Below the pieces are notes generated by a model. The model had not been told where the DNA came from. It was given only the letters and a program-made list of their open reading frames with translations, and did no database searches. From Anaerolineales bacterium (lineage in GTDB: Bacteria > Chloroflexota > Anaerolineae > Anaerolineales > Villigracilaceae), in the NCBI GenBank assembly GCA_030583885.1, contig CP129480.1, positions 3,288,714 through 3,352,713 of the forward strand: DNA of 64,000 bases. The letters are read 5' to 3'. Of this stretch, positions 24,342 through 31,849 are shown piece by piece. The translations under genes were made by a program, and so were the position numbers. Each line of letters starts with the position of its first letter. The first letter of the stretch is position 1.

Positions 24342-24975
24342 GAACACGCTGCGCGATGTTTTGTGCGGCTTGTGCAGGCTGTGATTGCGCGGTGATCCCG
24401 CGGCCAATCACAATCCCATAAATGGGCACGCCGCGCAGGAGCGGGAGAAGGTCATAGTTCATGCCGCCTGCAATGGCGACATCCAGACCCAGGTCACACA
24501 TTTCGTGAACGGTGTTCACAGCCTTCTCATCCCACAAGGCACCCTGGGTACGTTCCTCATCAATACTGCGATGGTACAGCACAAGGCTGACGCCCACAGC
24601 CTTGACTTCCTTGGCCCGCGCAACCGGATCCTTGACGCCTGTCATATCCACTTCGGCGCGGCGCTTCCACCTGTCCGCTTCACGCTGGACTTCGCAAATG
24701 GTTGCCAGCGTGGTGATGCCCTGGGTGGTGACGATGTCTGCGCCTGCCATGAATGCCATGTTGGCTTCGTAGGCACCGACATCGCTTGATTTCAAGTCGG
24801 CAAGAACGATCGTATGCGGGTGTGCTGATTTCAATTGTTTGACGATGCCTATCCCCGCGGATTTGATAAGCGGTGTACCTGCTTCAAGAATATCCACAAA
24901 TGGCGCAACGGATGCCGCAAGCTTCAAAGCCTCATCACCATCAAGGGTATCCATTGCCAGCTGCAGTTTGACCAT
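24322..24975 (-). CDS. 3-hexulose-6-phosphate synthase / 3-keto-L-gulonate-6-phosphate decarboxylase family
   Basis: A 217-residue barrel of the orotidine-decarboxylase superfamily. The DxKxxD catalytic motif is ADLKSSD, and other marks are LQLAMDTL, EAGTPLIKSAG, EVDMTGVKDPVARA, LYHRSIDEERTQGALW and IAGGMN. The HRSxD...GxxW stretch and the end of the protein are closest to UlaD-type ketogulonate-phosphate decarboxylases, while VKDPVARA is typical of hexulose-phosphate synthases. The product is a pentulose-5-P, released with CO2 or with formaldehyde depending on the true substrate. ATG 24975 has GGAG 8 bases upstream and is preferred over a GTG at 24993. It is the first gene of its operon, after a consensus promoter and two operator boxes. 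Confidence 0.82.
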   Translation of the reverse strand: MVKLQLAMDTLDGDEALKLAASVAPFVDILEAGTPLIKSAGIGIVKQLKSAHPHTIVLADLKSSDVGAYEANMAFMAGADIVTTQGITTLATICEVQREADRWKRRAEVDMTGVKDPVARAKEVKAVGVSLVLYHRSIDEERTQGALWDEKAVNTVHEMCDLGLDVAIAGGMNYDLLPLLRGVPIYGIVIGRGITAQSQPAQAAQNIAQRVREIWTA

Positions 24976-24989
24976 ATGGTTGCTCCAAC

Positions 24990-25021
24990 TCACAATTGTG
25001 AGTATAATATCACAATTGTGA
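24990..25021. promoter_or_regulatory. Tandem operator boxes upstream of the hexulose-phosphate gene
   Basis: Two copies of the 12-base palindrome TCACAATTGTGA lie at 24990-25001 and 25010-25021, 20 bp centre to centre (two helical turns). They lie immediately downstream of the minus-strand -10 box and upstream of the plus-strand dehydrogenase gene. The same arrangement recurs at 26175-26208. A TATAAT at 25003-25008 between the boxes could serve the plus-strand gene, with a poor -35. Confidence 0.8.
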
Positions 25022-25051
25022 ATTATATATGGCCGGGATGGATTTTGTCAA
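25022..25051 (-). promoter_or_regulatory. Consensus sigma-70 promoter for the decarboxylase/epimerase operon
   Basis: Reading leftward, TTGACA (25051-25046) and TATAAT (25027-25022) are separated by 18 bp. The start of transcription is expected near 25015, inside the first operator box, so binding there would block the promoter. Confidence 0.8.
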
Positions 25052-25068
25052 CCAGTTGTGGAGGCAGG

Positions 25069-26109
25069 ATGAACAGAACCATGCGCGCGGTGGTTTACCT
25101 GGGTCCGGAAACAATTGAATTGCGCAACATGCCAATTCCCGAGCCGAAAGCGGGCGAGCTTCTGGTGAAGGTTCGAGCGGCGACCACCTGCGGCACGGAT
25201 GTAAAAACCTACCGCCGTGGACATCCCAAATTTCCGCCGCCCTTCATTTTCGGCCATGAATTTGGGGGGGATGTCGTACAAGCCGGCGCGGGTGTGGAGC
25301 GCTTCCGCGAAGGGATGCGGGTCACAGCCAATGTGTTTGCCGAGTGCGGGGAATGTTTTTACTGCAACCGCGGGCAGGGCAATATTTGCGAAAACCTTGT
25401 TTACAATTTTGGGGCTTTCGCGGAATACATGATCATTCCGGCCTCCATCGTGCGCCGGACGACATTTGAGATTCCCAACCAGATCCCTTATGCGCATGCC
25501 GCGTTTCTTGAGCCACTCGTCACAGTGGTGCATGGCTGGCATAAGGCAGCGATCCAGCCGGGGGAAACCGTCGCAATCATCGGCGCGGGCGGACCGATCA
25601 GTCTCCTGTTCACACAGCTGGTCTTGCGCTCTGGGGCAGGCCGGATAATCGCCATTGGCCACAGCGCAACGAGACTGGATGTGGCCGGACAACTCGGCGC
25701 AACCCATCTGGTGCATGCCAAAGATGCCGATCCGGTCACTGCCGTACATGAGCTGACCGATGGATACGGTGCAGACCTCGTCATTGAATGCGCGGGCACA
25801 AAACAGACCTGGGAAGCCTCCATCGATGTCGTTCGACGGGGAGGGCGGGTCCTATGGTTCGGCGGATTACCCGCAGGCACGAACGTGGAGATCGACCCGG
25901 CACGCGTCCATTATGGAGAGATCGCACTGCTCAACATGCACGGAGGGACAGCCGCGGACGCGCGGGAGGCCTTCCATCTTATTGAATCGGGTGAAGTAAA
26001 GGTTGAGCCAATGTTAAATGGAGAGCTCCCTCTTGAGCAGGTGGAGCTGGCTTTGAAAAAGATGATCGCCGGGCGGGTGGTCAAAATGGTCATCAACCCG
26101 CTCTTGTAG
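25069..26109 (+). CDS. Zinc-dependent medium-chain alcohol/polyol dehydrogenase
   Basis: A 346-residue MDR-family dehydrogenase. Catalytic zinc ligands are in TTCGTD (Cys), FGHEFGG (His-Glu) and FLEPLVTVVHG (Glu). The structural zinc lobe is complete (ECGECFYCNRGQGNIC). The NAD(P) fold has VAIIGAGGPISLL. It resembles sorbitol/threonine dehydrogenases and galactitol-1-phosphate 5-dehydrogenase (GatD). Next to a galactitol-type PTS, oxidation of a phosphorylated polyol to a ketose phosphate is the likely role. ATG 25069 follows GGAGG by 4 bases; an ATG at 25081 is an alternative. It is divergent from the decarboxylase gene and shares the operator region with it. Confidence 0.85.
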   Translation: MNRTMRAVVYLGPETIELRNMPIPEPKAGELLVKVRAATTCGTDVKTYRRGHPKFPPPFIFGHEFGGDVVQAGAGVERFREGMRVTANVFAECGECFYCNRGQGNICENLVYNFGAFAEYMIIPASIVRRTTFEIPNQIPYAHAAFLEPLVTVVHGWHKAAIQPGETVAIIGAGGPISLLFTQLVLRSGAGRIIAIGHSATRLDVAGQLGATHLVHAKDADPVTAVHELTDGYGADLVIECAGTKQTWEASIDVVRRGGRVLWFGGLPAGTNVEIDPARVHYGEIALLNMHGGTAADAREAFHLIESGEVKVEPMLNGELPLEQVELALKKMIAGRVVKMVINPLL

Positions 26110-26145
26110 CCTTGCATGACGTTTGTCACAACTTTCCAAAACCTG

Positions 26146-26175
26146 TTGACAAGTGGTCTCCACATGGCCTATAAT
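26146..26175 (+). promoter_or_regulatory. Consensus sigma-70 promoter of the main PTS operon
   Basis: TTGACA at 26146-26151 and TATAAT at 26170-26175 are 18 bp apart, the same spacing and same perfect hexamers as the divergent promoter at 25022-25051. Transcription should start near 26182, within the operator pair, and run into the URO-D gene. Confidence 0.82.
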
Positions 26176-26208
26176 TCACTCATGTGAAATTCAATTCACC
26201 TATGTGAA
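26175..26208. promoter_or_regulatory. Tandem operator boxes of the main PTS operon
   Basis: TTCAC-TCAT-GTGAA at 26175-26188 and TTCAC-CTAT-GTGAA at 26195-26208 are inverted repeats spaced 20 bp, directly after the -10 box. With the boxes at 24990-25021 they define a half-site TTCAC/GTGAA around a 4-bp spacer. The SorC-type protein encoded at 31.9 kb is the natural candidate for binding, by location only. Confidence 0.8.
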
Positions 26209-26232
26209 TACAAGCTTTTCGGGAGTAGATCG

Positions 26233-27390
26233 ATGCCAGAAGCCATGACGCCTCGTGAACGTGTCGCAGCCACTTTGAGCCATAAGGAACCCGACCGGGT
26301 CCCGATCTCGCTGGGAGGGTCTGCAAATCATTTGACGGAACAAAGATATGTTTTACTGCGCGACCACTTTGGGGTGGAAGACCTGCCGCGCAGAACCCTG
26401 GTTGGCTTTTACACCACCCCGGACTACAACCCGATCCTCGACAAGCTTGGCACGGACTTCCGCTTTATTCACATCCGCCCACCAGCGAATTTTGTGGCGA
26501 ATTCAATGCTCGGGGAATTCAAGGAGTTCGTGGACGAGTGGGGCATCACCCACCGCCTGGTCTCCGGGTATTATGACCTGCACGGCGCACCGCTGGGCAG
26601 GGATCTCACCATCGAAAAAATAGAGAAATATCCGTGGCCGGATCCATACGATCCGGTTCGGCTGCAGGGGGTGAAGGAGGAAATCGAGCATCTATACAAC
26701 AATACGGATTATGCGATCGTGGCCCACCGCCCGGTCTATGGAAACCTGTGGGAAATGACGCGGGCATTGGTCGGGATGGAGAACGCCCTGCTCCTGACAA
26801 TCTCGGATACCCACATCTTTGATCATCTGCTGGGCAAACTGGCCGAAGTGCTGGATGGTTTCTACGATGCATTTCTCAGTGTTGTCGGTCCCTACGTACA
26901 GGTTGTGGAAATGGCTGATGATTACGGCACGAACGCCGGACCCATGTTCAATCCCTCTGTCTACACAAAATTCCTCAAACCTCGCTATAAAAAATCGATC
27001 GAATTGATCAAGAGGAAGGCACCCCAGGCGAAGGTGCTCCTGCACAATGACGGCGCGATCCGCAAGTTTATCCCTGATCTGATCGAGACCGGATTTGATA
27101 TTCTCAATCCCATTGAGGGGCATCTGCGCGGGATGGATCCTGTTGAATTGAAACGCGATTTTGGCAGGGATCTTACCTTCCAGGGCGGTGTGGACGTGAA
27201 GACCGTTCTCAATAACGGCAGCATGGAGGATGTGCGCCGTGAAGTCCGCCTGCGAATCGAACAGATGGGCGAAGGAGGCGGCTACATTCTTGCGCCGGCC
27301 CATAATTTCAGCAATGACATTCCCCTTGAAAACATGCTCGCCTTTTTTGAAGCCGGGCACGACCTTGGAAAGTACCCATTAAAACCATGA
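26233..27390 (+). CDS. URO-D-fold protein of the uncharacterised HNDG subgroup
   Basis: A 385-residue protein with the uroporphyrinogen-decarboxylase/MtaA fold. N-terminal TPRERVAATLSHKEPDRVPI and C-terminal LTFQGGVDVKTVLNNGSMED, GGYILAPAHNFSNDIPLENM are typical. It is not HemE, because the substrate-binding RP...WxMRQAG N-terminus is missing. It also lacks the zinc motif of corrinoid methyltransferases MtaA/CmuA: HNDG replaces HxCG, and APAHN replaces the Cys-bearing loop. It belongs to a large subgroup without assigned reaction. The operon ends with a corrinoid protein, so a methyl or other C1 transfer is possible. It is the first gene after the promoter and overlaps the aldolase by four bases. 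Confidence 0.8.
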   Translation: MPEAMTPRERVAATLSHKEPDRVPISLGGSANHLTEQRYVLLRDHFGVEDLPRRTLVGFYTTPDYNPILDKLGTDFRFIHIRPPANFVANSMLGEFKEFVDEWGITHRLVSGYYDLHGAPLGRDLTIEKIEKYPWPDPYDPVRLQGVKEEIEHLYNNTDYAIVAHRPVYGNLWEMTRALVGMENALLLTISDTHIFDHLLGKLAEVLDGFYDAFLSVVGPYVQVVEMADDYGTNAGPMFNPSVYTKFLKPRYKKSIELIKRKAPQAKVLLHNDGAIRKFIPDLIETGFDILNPIEGHLRGMDPVELKRDFGRDLTFQGGVDVKTVLNNGSMEDVRREVRLRIEQMGEGGGYILAPAHNFSNDIPLENMLAFFEAGHDLGKYPLKP

Positions 27391-28040
27391 TCCTCGAAGA
27401 ATTACGCACCCACGTCCTGCAAACGGCCCTGCGCCTGCCAAAATACAACCTGGTCTGGATGGCTGGCGGGACAGTCTGTGCCCGTGATCCGCAAAGCGGG
27501 CATGTTGTCGTCACGCCCAGCGGGCTGGACTACGAACGCCTCACAGCGGACGACATGATCGTCACCGATATGGATATGAATCGGATCGAAGGCAGATATC
27601 GCCCGTCTGTGGCGCTCAACCTTTGGACCGGCTTCATGCGTGCCAGGCCCGAACTGTACGCTGTCGTCCATACCCACTCACCCTATGCGACCGCGTTTTC
27701 CCTTGTATACCAATCGATCCCAGTCATTACCGAGACCATGGCGGATTGGTTTGGTCGGCCTGTACCGGTGACTCGTTACTTAAGTGTCGAGGATCCCGAA
27801 TTCCCCACCTTGCCGGTCGAAGTGATGGGGGACGGGTATGCCGTACTGCTGGGCAATCATGGACCGATCACGGTTGGTACAACGCTTAACCATGCCCTTG
27901 AACGTGCCGTGACACTGGAGGAAGCCGCGCGGACGTATATGATCGCGCGAAACATCAGCGAGCCTGTTGTATTAACGGAAGAACAGGCGCGCGCCTCGTT
28001 TGACTATTACCACAACCGCTACGGTCAGAAGAAGTCATAG
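27387..28040 (+). CDS. Class II aldolase / pentulose-phosphate 4-epimerase family
   Basis: A 217-residue zinc enzyme of the class II aldolase/adducin family (FucA, AraD, UlaF). Metal ligands are in VVHTHSPYATAFS (HxH) and LLGNHGPITVG (His), with the catalytic acid region VITETMADWFG. N-terminal LVWMAGGTVCARDP and VVTPSGLDYERLTADD bind the phosphate. Aldol cleavage of a ketose-1-P and 4-epimerisation of L-ribulose-5-P use the same fold, and I cannot decide which from the sequence. With the decarboxylase and 3-epimerase nearby, the UlaD-UlaE-UlaF type route is one option. The start codon overlaps the previous stop (ATGA). Confidence 0.85.
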   Translation: MILEELRTHVLQTALRLPKYNLVWMAGGTVCARDPQSGHVVVTPSGLDYERLTADDMIVTDMDMNRIEGRYRPSVALNLWTGFMRARPELYAVVHTHSPYATAFSLVYQSIPVITETMADWFGRPVPVTRYLSVEDPEFPTLPVEVMGDGYAVLLGNHGPITVGTTLNHALERAVTLEEAARTYMIARNISEPVVLTEEQARASFDYYHNRYGQKKS

Positions 28041-28050
28041 GAGATGATTT

Positions 28051-28512
28051 GTGCTGGAATTCAATCAGTCGTTAATCGCGTTTGACCTGCAGGCAAAGGA
28101 TGCCAGGGAAGTCATCGACCTTTTGGCGGGGAGGATGCATATGCAGGAGCTTGTCAGCGCAGACTACGGGGCGCAGACCTGGGCACGTGAAATGATCCAT
28201 CCAACAGGACTGCCGACCAAACCTTTCTGCATTGCCTTCCCGCATGCGGACGCCGAGGGAGTCAAGCGGTCTGCATTGGGAGTGGCTGCAATGCGTCAGC
28301 CCGTGAAATTTCAAAATATGGCGGACCCGGACGAAGGTCTGGATGTGATGCTGGTCTTTATGCTTGCCAATCGCGATCCACAGGAACAGGTCCAGACATT
28401 GAGAAACCTGGCTGTCTTATTTGGTCAGCCTGAAAAATTAGTGGAACTGCGGGACCAGGCCAGTCTGCAGGGGGTGGAATCCTGGCTGAGGCGTGAGCTC
28501 CGCCTGAGTTGA
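28051..28512 (+). CDS. PTS EIIA, fructose/galactitol type
   Basis: A 153-residue EIIA of the mannitol/fructose (PTS_EIIA_2) family. The phosphorylated His is His65 in AFPHADAEGV. The fold is recognisable from VIDLLAGRMHMQELV through LMLANRDPQEQVQTLRNLA to GVESWLRREL. It takes phosphate from HPr (encoded at 36.3 kb) and passes it to EIIB. The start is GTG with AGGAGATGA upstream; IIB and IIC genes follow. Confidence 0.9.
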   Translation: MLEFNQSLIAFDLQAKDAREVIDLLAGRMHMQELVSADYGAQTWAREMIHPTGLPTKPFCIAFPHADAEGVKRSALGVAAMRQPVKFQNMADPDEGLDVMLVFMLANRDPQEQVQTLRNLAVLFGQPEKLVELRDQASLQGVESWLRRELRLS

Positions 28513-28580
28513 GGATGCAGATGCCGGACTGGTTTCGAGAAGGAGGAAGACTGCTAAATATTTTTCTACGTGTTCACCCC

Positions 28581-28594
28581 GATAGTCGACTATC
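28581..28594. repeat. 14-bp palindrome between the EIIA and EIIB genes
   Basis: GATAGTCGACTATC is a perfect palindrome 26 bases before the EIIB start. It lies in the only gap of more than 100 bases in this part of the operon. It could be a secondary regulator site or a small mRNA hairpin; no promoter hexamers are clear around it. Confidence 0.4.
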
Positions 28595-28620
28595 TTGTGT
28601 GGAAGGAGGAAGAATACTAT

Positions 28621-28920
28621 ATGGGTAAATTGATTGTAGTTGCATGTGGCGCCGGCATCAACACATCCACGATCGCGGAGGATTCGATCCGTGAGCGCAT
28701 GGCGCAGGAAGGCTTTGCGGATGTGGAGGTCAAGCGCATACTGATGGCTGATATTGAGGGCTATCTGACGCGCGATGATCTTGTCATGGTCGTTTCGATG
28801 ATGAAGATCTTCCGTACATTTGATGTACCGGTGATCCAGGGCATGCCATTCCTGATTGGCTCACAGGATGAGAAAAATGTGCTCCTGGATAAAATCGTTG
28901 AAGTCATCAAGAACGTTTAA
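28621..28920 (+). CDS. PTS EIIB, galactitol type
   Basis: A 99-residue cytoplasmic EIIB with the P-loop-like active site IVVACGAGINTST; Cys9 is the phosphate carrier. The start at 28621 has GGAAGGAGGAAG upstream and gives the normal family length. It passes phosphate from EIIA His to the incoming sugar bound by the IIC permease encoded next. Confidence 0.9.
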   Translation: MGKLIVVACGAGINTSTIAEDSIRERMAQEGFADVEVKRILMADIEGYLTRDDLVMVVSMMKIFRTFDVPVIQGMPFLIGSQDEKNVLLDKIVEVIKNV

Positions 28921-28967
28921 TTCGGATCGTTTGATCCATAATCGTATTCACAAAAGGAGAATGTAAA

Positions 28968-30254
28968 ATGGGATTCCTATCTACTGCTGTTGGTTGGTTG
29001 CTTGGCCTCGGCTCGTCCGTGATCGTGATGATCGTTCTGATCATCCTTGGTCTGGTCTTTCGGGTGGGCTGGCAAAAAGCGGTCCGCGGTGGCATCACCA
29101 CGGGCGTTGGGTTGGCTGGTTTGTTCCTGGTGGTCAATGTGATCATTGGCGCCTTGCAGCCGGCGGTGGCTGAAATGGCGACTCGGTTTGGGCTGACCAA
29201 GACAATCGTCGATGTTAACTGGGCCGATGCGGGCATTGCCTGGGGCTGGCCTGGTGTGGCCGGCTTGATCGTATCGCTCCTGGTGGTCAATATCCTGATG
29301 GTCGTGCTCAAGCTGACCAAGACCCTCTGGACCGATGTCTGGTCCTACTGGCATGGTTCTGCTCTGGCTGGCTTTGTCTGGGCGGCGACAGGCGGCAACG
29401 TTTTTCTTGGCATCCTGGCGGGCGTCTTGTACCTTGTGGCAGGCGGCCTGATGAGCGATATGACCGCCAAGAAGTATCAGGAATTCAATGACATGCCCGG
29501 TATCGGTGTTCCCTGCGGAACGACCGTACAGGCGAGTTTGTTTGCGATGCCGGTCGTCTGGCTATTGGACCGCATTCCTGGAATCAAGGATTGGGATGCA
29601 TCCCCCGAAGGCATCAAGAAACGCTTCGGCCTGGTCGGCGAGCCCGGTGTTTTGGGCTTCCTGTTGGGTGTCATCATCGGCATTTTCGCATACGGCACCA
29701 CCACAGGTGATCTGGGCTCGACCAAGATCCTGGGGTTGGGCATGAACGTTGCGGTCATGATGATGATCCTGCCCCGCATGGTCTCGATCATTGCCGAAGG
29801 CATCGTACCGATCACAATGTCCATTGTCCAATATATGCGCGAACGCTTCAAGGACCGCGAGATCTATGTGGCCGTTGATTGTGCGGTGCTCTTGGGCCAC
29901 CCGGCTGTGATGGCCTCCACGATCATCCTGTTCCCGCTGCTTGTGCTGCTTGCAGCGGGCCTGCCGGGCGTGAATATGTTGCCCATTGCATCCCTGGCTG
30001 TTGTTCCTTTCTGGGCCGGCGCGGTCGTACCGTACACCAAAGGCAACGTGATCAAGACCGTCATCGTGCTTCTGCTCTATGCGATCCCCTTTATGTACTT
30101 CTCAACACTGATGGTGGATTCTCAAACGGAAGCCTATAGAATGATGGGCCAGTTTAGCGAACAGATTGAACAGGGTCTGAAACTGGGAAGCTGGGACATG
30201 GGCGGTGACATCCTTGGCTTCTTCATCCGACAGATCTTCGGATTGTTCAGCTAG
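28968..30254 (+). CDS. PTS EIIC permease, galactitol (GatC) type
   Basis: A 428-residue membrane permease with about 10-12 hydrophobic helices. It belongs to the GatC family (VGWLLGLGSSVIVMIVLI, TVQASLFAMPVVWLLDRIPG, LGLGMNVAVMMMILPRMV). It transports and phosphorylates its substrate with IIA and IIB. Homologues take galactitol, and in some bacteria arabitol or other polyols and pentoses, so the actual sugar is open. AAAGGAGAATG precedes the ATG. Confidence 0.9.
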   Translation: MGFLSTAVGWLLGLGSSVIVMIVLIILGLVFRVGWQKAVRGGITTGVGLAGLFLVVNVIIGALQPAVAEMATRFGLTKTIVDVNWADAGIAWGWPGVAGLIVSLLVVNILMVVLKLTKTLWTDVWSYWHGSALAGFVWAATGGNVFLGILAGVLYLVAGGLMSDMTAKKYQEFNDMPGIGVPCGTTVQASLFAMPVVWLLDRIPGIKDWDASPEGIKKRFGLVGEPGVLGFLLGVIIGIFAYGTTTGDLGSTKILGLGMNVAVMMMILPRMVSIIAEGIVPITMSIVQYMRERFKDREIYVAVDCAVLLGHPAVMASTIILFPLLVLLAAGLPGVNMLPIASLAVVPFWAGAVVPYTKGNVIKTVIVLLLYAIPFMYFSTLMVDSQTEAYRMMGQFSEQIEQGLKLGSWDMGGDILGFFIRQIFGLFS

Positions 30255-30276
30255 CCTGCTAAAAACCAAATACAAA

Positions 30277-30313
30277 GGGTGGCTTCCGCTCCATGTTGGG
30301 GTGGAAGCCACCC
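30277..30313. repeat. 11-bp intercistronic hairpin after the EIIC gene
   Basis: Arms 30277-30287 and 30303-30313 (GGGTGGCTTCC/GGAAGCCACCC) with a 15-base loop lie just after the permease stop. No U-tract follows, so it may mark a processing site that separates permease from downstream messages. Confidence 0.6.
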
Positions 30314-30341
30314 CCCATCAGTGAATGATCGAGAGGTTTTC

Positions 30342-30644
30342 ATGTCTACATTCAAGGTTTGCGTTGTTGGCGGGCATTGCAGCAACCGGGTCATGATCGT
30401 GGCCGAGCAGCTTACCGAGTTCTTTGAGAAGAAAGGCATTTCTTGTCAGGTCTTCACGCACCTCGCAGCGAGCGAATATGGTTTTCCTCCGCGCTCGAAT
30501 CTCATCCTGCAATTGCTCCCCGCCTTCACAGAAGAGGATTCCGGATGCCCGGTCATTAATATCAAACCTTTGATCGGCGACCCCATGCACCCGGCTACGA
30601 TCGAAAAAATACTGAAGCAGGTGCAAGCTGACTACATTGCGTAA
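30342..30644 (+). CDS. EIIB-like protein lacking the phosphocysteine
   Basis: A 100-residue protein that aligns with the preceding EIIB over its first strand and loop (FKVCVVGGHCSNRVMIVAEQ against LIVVACGAGINTST). The position of the phosphorylated Cys is Gly11; another Cys (13) lies two residues on. The rest (LTEFFEKKGISCQVFTH, IGDPMHPATIEKILKQVQ) keeps an EIIB-like alternation of strand and helix. It is either a different EIIB subtype or a non-phosphorylated relative with a regulatory role. It sits between two strong hairpins and before a cysteine desulfurase. ATG 30342 has GAGAGG upstream. Confidence 0.6.
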   Translation: MSTFKVCVVGGHCSNRVMIVAEQLTEFFEKKGISCQVFTHLAASEYGFPPRSNLILQLLPAFTEEDSGCPVINIKPLIGDPMHPATIEKILKQVQADYIA

Positions 30645-30669
30645 ACGGCTTGCACGTACTTCAGTATTT
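30607..30669 (+). terminator. Long hairpin across the EIIB-like stop codon
   Basis: Arms 30607-30628 and 30648-30669 pair over 20 of 22 positions (outer AAATACTGAAG/CTTCAGTATTT, inner GTGCAAGC/GCTTGCAC). The loop contains the stop codon, and the 3' arm ends in TATTTA. It lies 14 bases before the cysteine desulfurase start. It may act as a partial terminator or as a switch in which ribosomes finishing the EIIB-like gene open the structure. Confidence 0.6.
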
Positions 30670-30683
30670 AGTGGAGCTTTATA

Positions 30684-31829
30684 GTGAGTTCTAGAATTTA
30701 TCTCGATTATTGCGCAACAACACCGGTCCATCCCGATGTACGCGAACAGATCTTGCGTGCTCTCGATGAGGACTTTGGCAATCCATCCAGCCTGCACTGG
30801 GCGGGCCGGGATTCGAAGCAGCTCATGAGTCAGGCACGCGTGGATGTGGCCGAGGGGATCGGGTGCCGCCCGGACGAGATCACATTTACCAGCGGAGCAA
30901 CGGAGGCGGACAACCTTGCCCTTTTCGGAAACCTGCGCAAGTTTCAGCCCGGCAAGGCTCATCTGATCACATCGTCCATTGAACATCATGCCATCCTGCA
31001 TGCGGCGGCACAGCTGGAACAGGAAGGGTACCCGGTAACCTACCTGCCGGTGGATCAACATGGCCTTGTAAACCCGCAGGCTGTCCGTCATGCAATTCGC
31101 CCCGAGACAAAATTGATTTCCATCATGTCGGTCAACAATGAGGTTGGCTCGATTCAACCGATTGCTGAAATTGGCGGGATCGCCCGCGAGCACAACATCC
31201 GTTTTCACACAGACGCCGTACAGGCGCTGAGCCTGTACGATGTAAGGGTGAATGATTTAAATGTTGACCTGCTCTCCCTCTCCGCGCACAAGATCTATGG
31301 ACCCAAGGGAAGCGGTGCACTTTATATACGGTCGGGTCTTCAGCTGACCCCGATGATTCTGGGGGGCACACAGGAAAACTCGCTGCGCGCAGGGACCGAG
31401 AATGTTCCCGCCATTGTCGGCCTGGGCGCAGCCATGAATCTGGTCCGCCGGCATCGATTGGATGAGCGCGCCCATATGCTCGAGTTAAGGAGGAATTTGG
31501 TGAACGGCTTGAGAGCCATCAGCGCCGCCGTCCTTGTGAACGGCCTGGAGGAAAAGACCGCACCCCATATTCTTTCCGTCAGTTTTACCGGCGTGGACGC
31601 GGAAATGATGCTGATCCGCCTGAATGCCGAAGGGATCGCAGTTTCGTTGGGCTCTGCCTGTACTTCAACATCCATCGAGCCGTCGCATGTACTCACCGCG
31701 ATGGGAGTACCGCGGGAGCAGATCGAGTCGACGCTGCGGATCTCGCTGGGCATGCCCACCACGCAGGAACAGATCAACATGCTGCTCAATGCAATTGCGC
31801 GCATTTTACCGCGTGTGAAAGTTCAATAA
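30684..31829 (+). CDS. Cysteine desulfurase (NifS/IscS family)
   Basis: A 381-residue PLP enzyme that takes sulfur from cysteine for Fe-S clusters or thio-modification. The PLP lysine is in LSLSAHKIYGPKGSGAL, the His of the cofactor pocket in SIEHHAILHAA, and the persulfide-forming Cys in GSACTSTSIEPSH. N-terminal IYLDYCATTPVHPDVR is typical. The start is GTG at 30684 with TGGAGC upstream. A desulfurase inside a PTS sugar operon is unusual; no scaffold (IscU/NifU) gene is next to it. Confidence 0.88.
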   Translation: MSSRIYLDYCATTPVHPDVREQILRALDEDFGNPSSLHWAGRDSKQLMSQARVDVAEGIGCRPDEITFTSGATEADNLALFGNLRKFQPGKAHLITSSIEHHAILHAAAQLEQEGYPVTYLPVDQHGLVNPQAVRHAIRPETKLISIMSVNNEVGSIQPIAEIGGIAREHNIRFHTDAVQALSLYDVRVNDLNVDLLSLSAHKIYGPKGSGALYIRSGLQLTPMILGGTQENSLRAGTENVPAIVGLGAAMNLVRRHRLDERAHMLELRRNLVNGLRAISAAVLVNGLEEKTAPHILSVSFTGVDAEMMLIRLNAEGIAVSLGSACTSTSIEPSHVLTAMGVPREQIESTLRISLGMPTTQEQINMLLNAIARILPRVKVQ

Positions 31830-31849
31830 TTTTATCGTTGGAGATGAAA

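Noticed and set aside
26233..27390. HemE (uroporphyrinogen decarboxylase of haem synthesis)
   Set aside because: The HemE N-terminal substrate motif is absent and the gene lies in a sugar operon; it belongs to the uncharacterised URO-D subgroup.
26233..27390. MtaA/CmuA-type methylcobamide methyltransferase
   Set aside because: The zinc ligands (HxC and the later Cys) are missing, so a standard MtaA reaction cannot be claimed.
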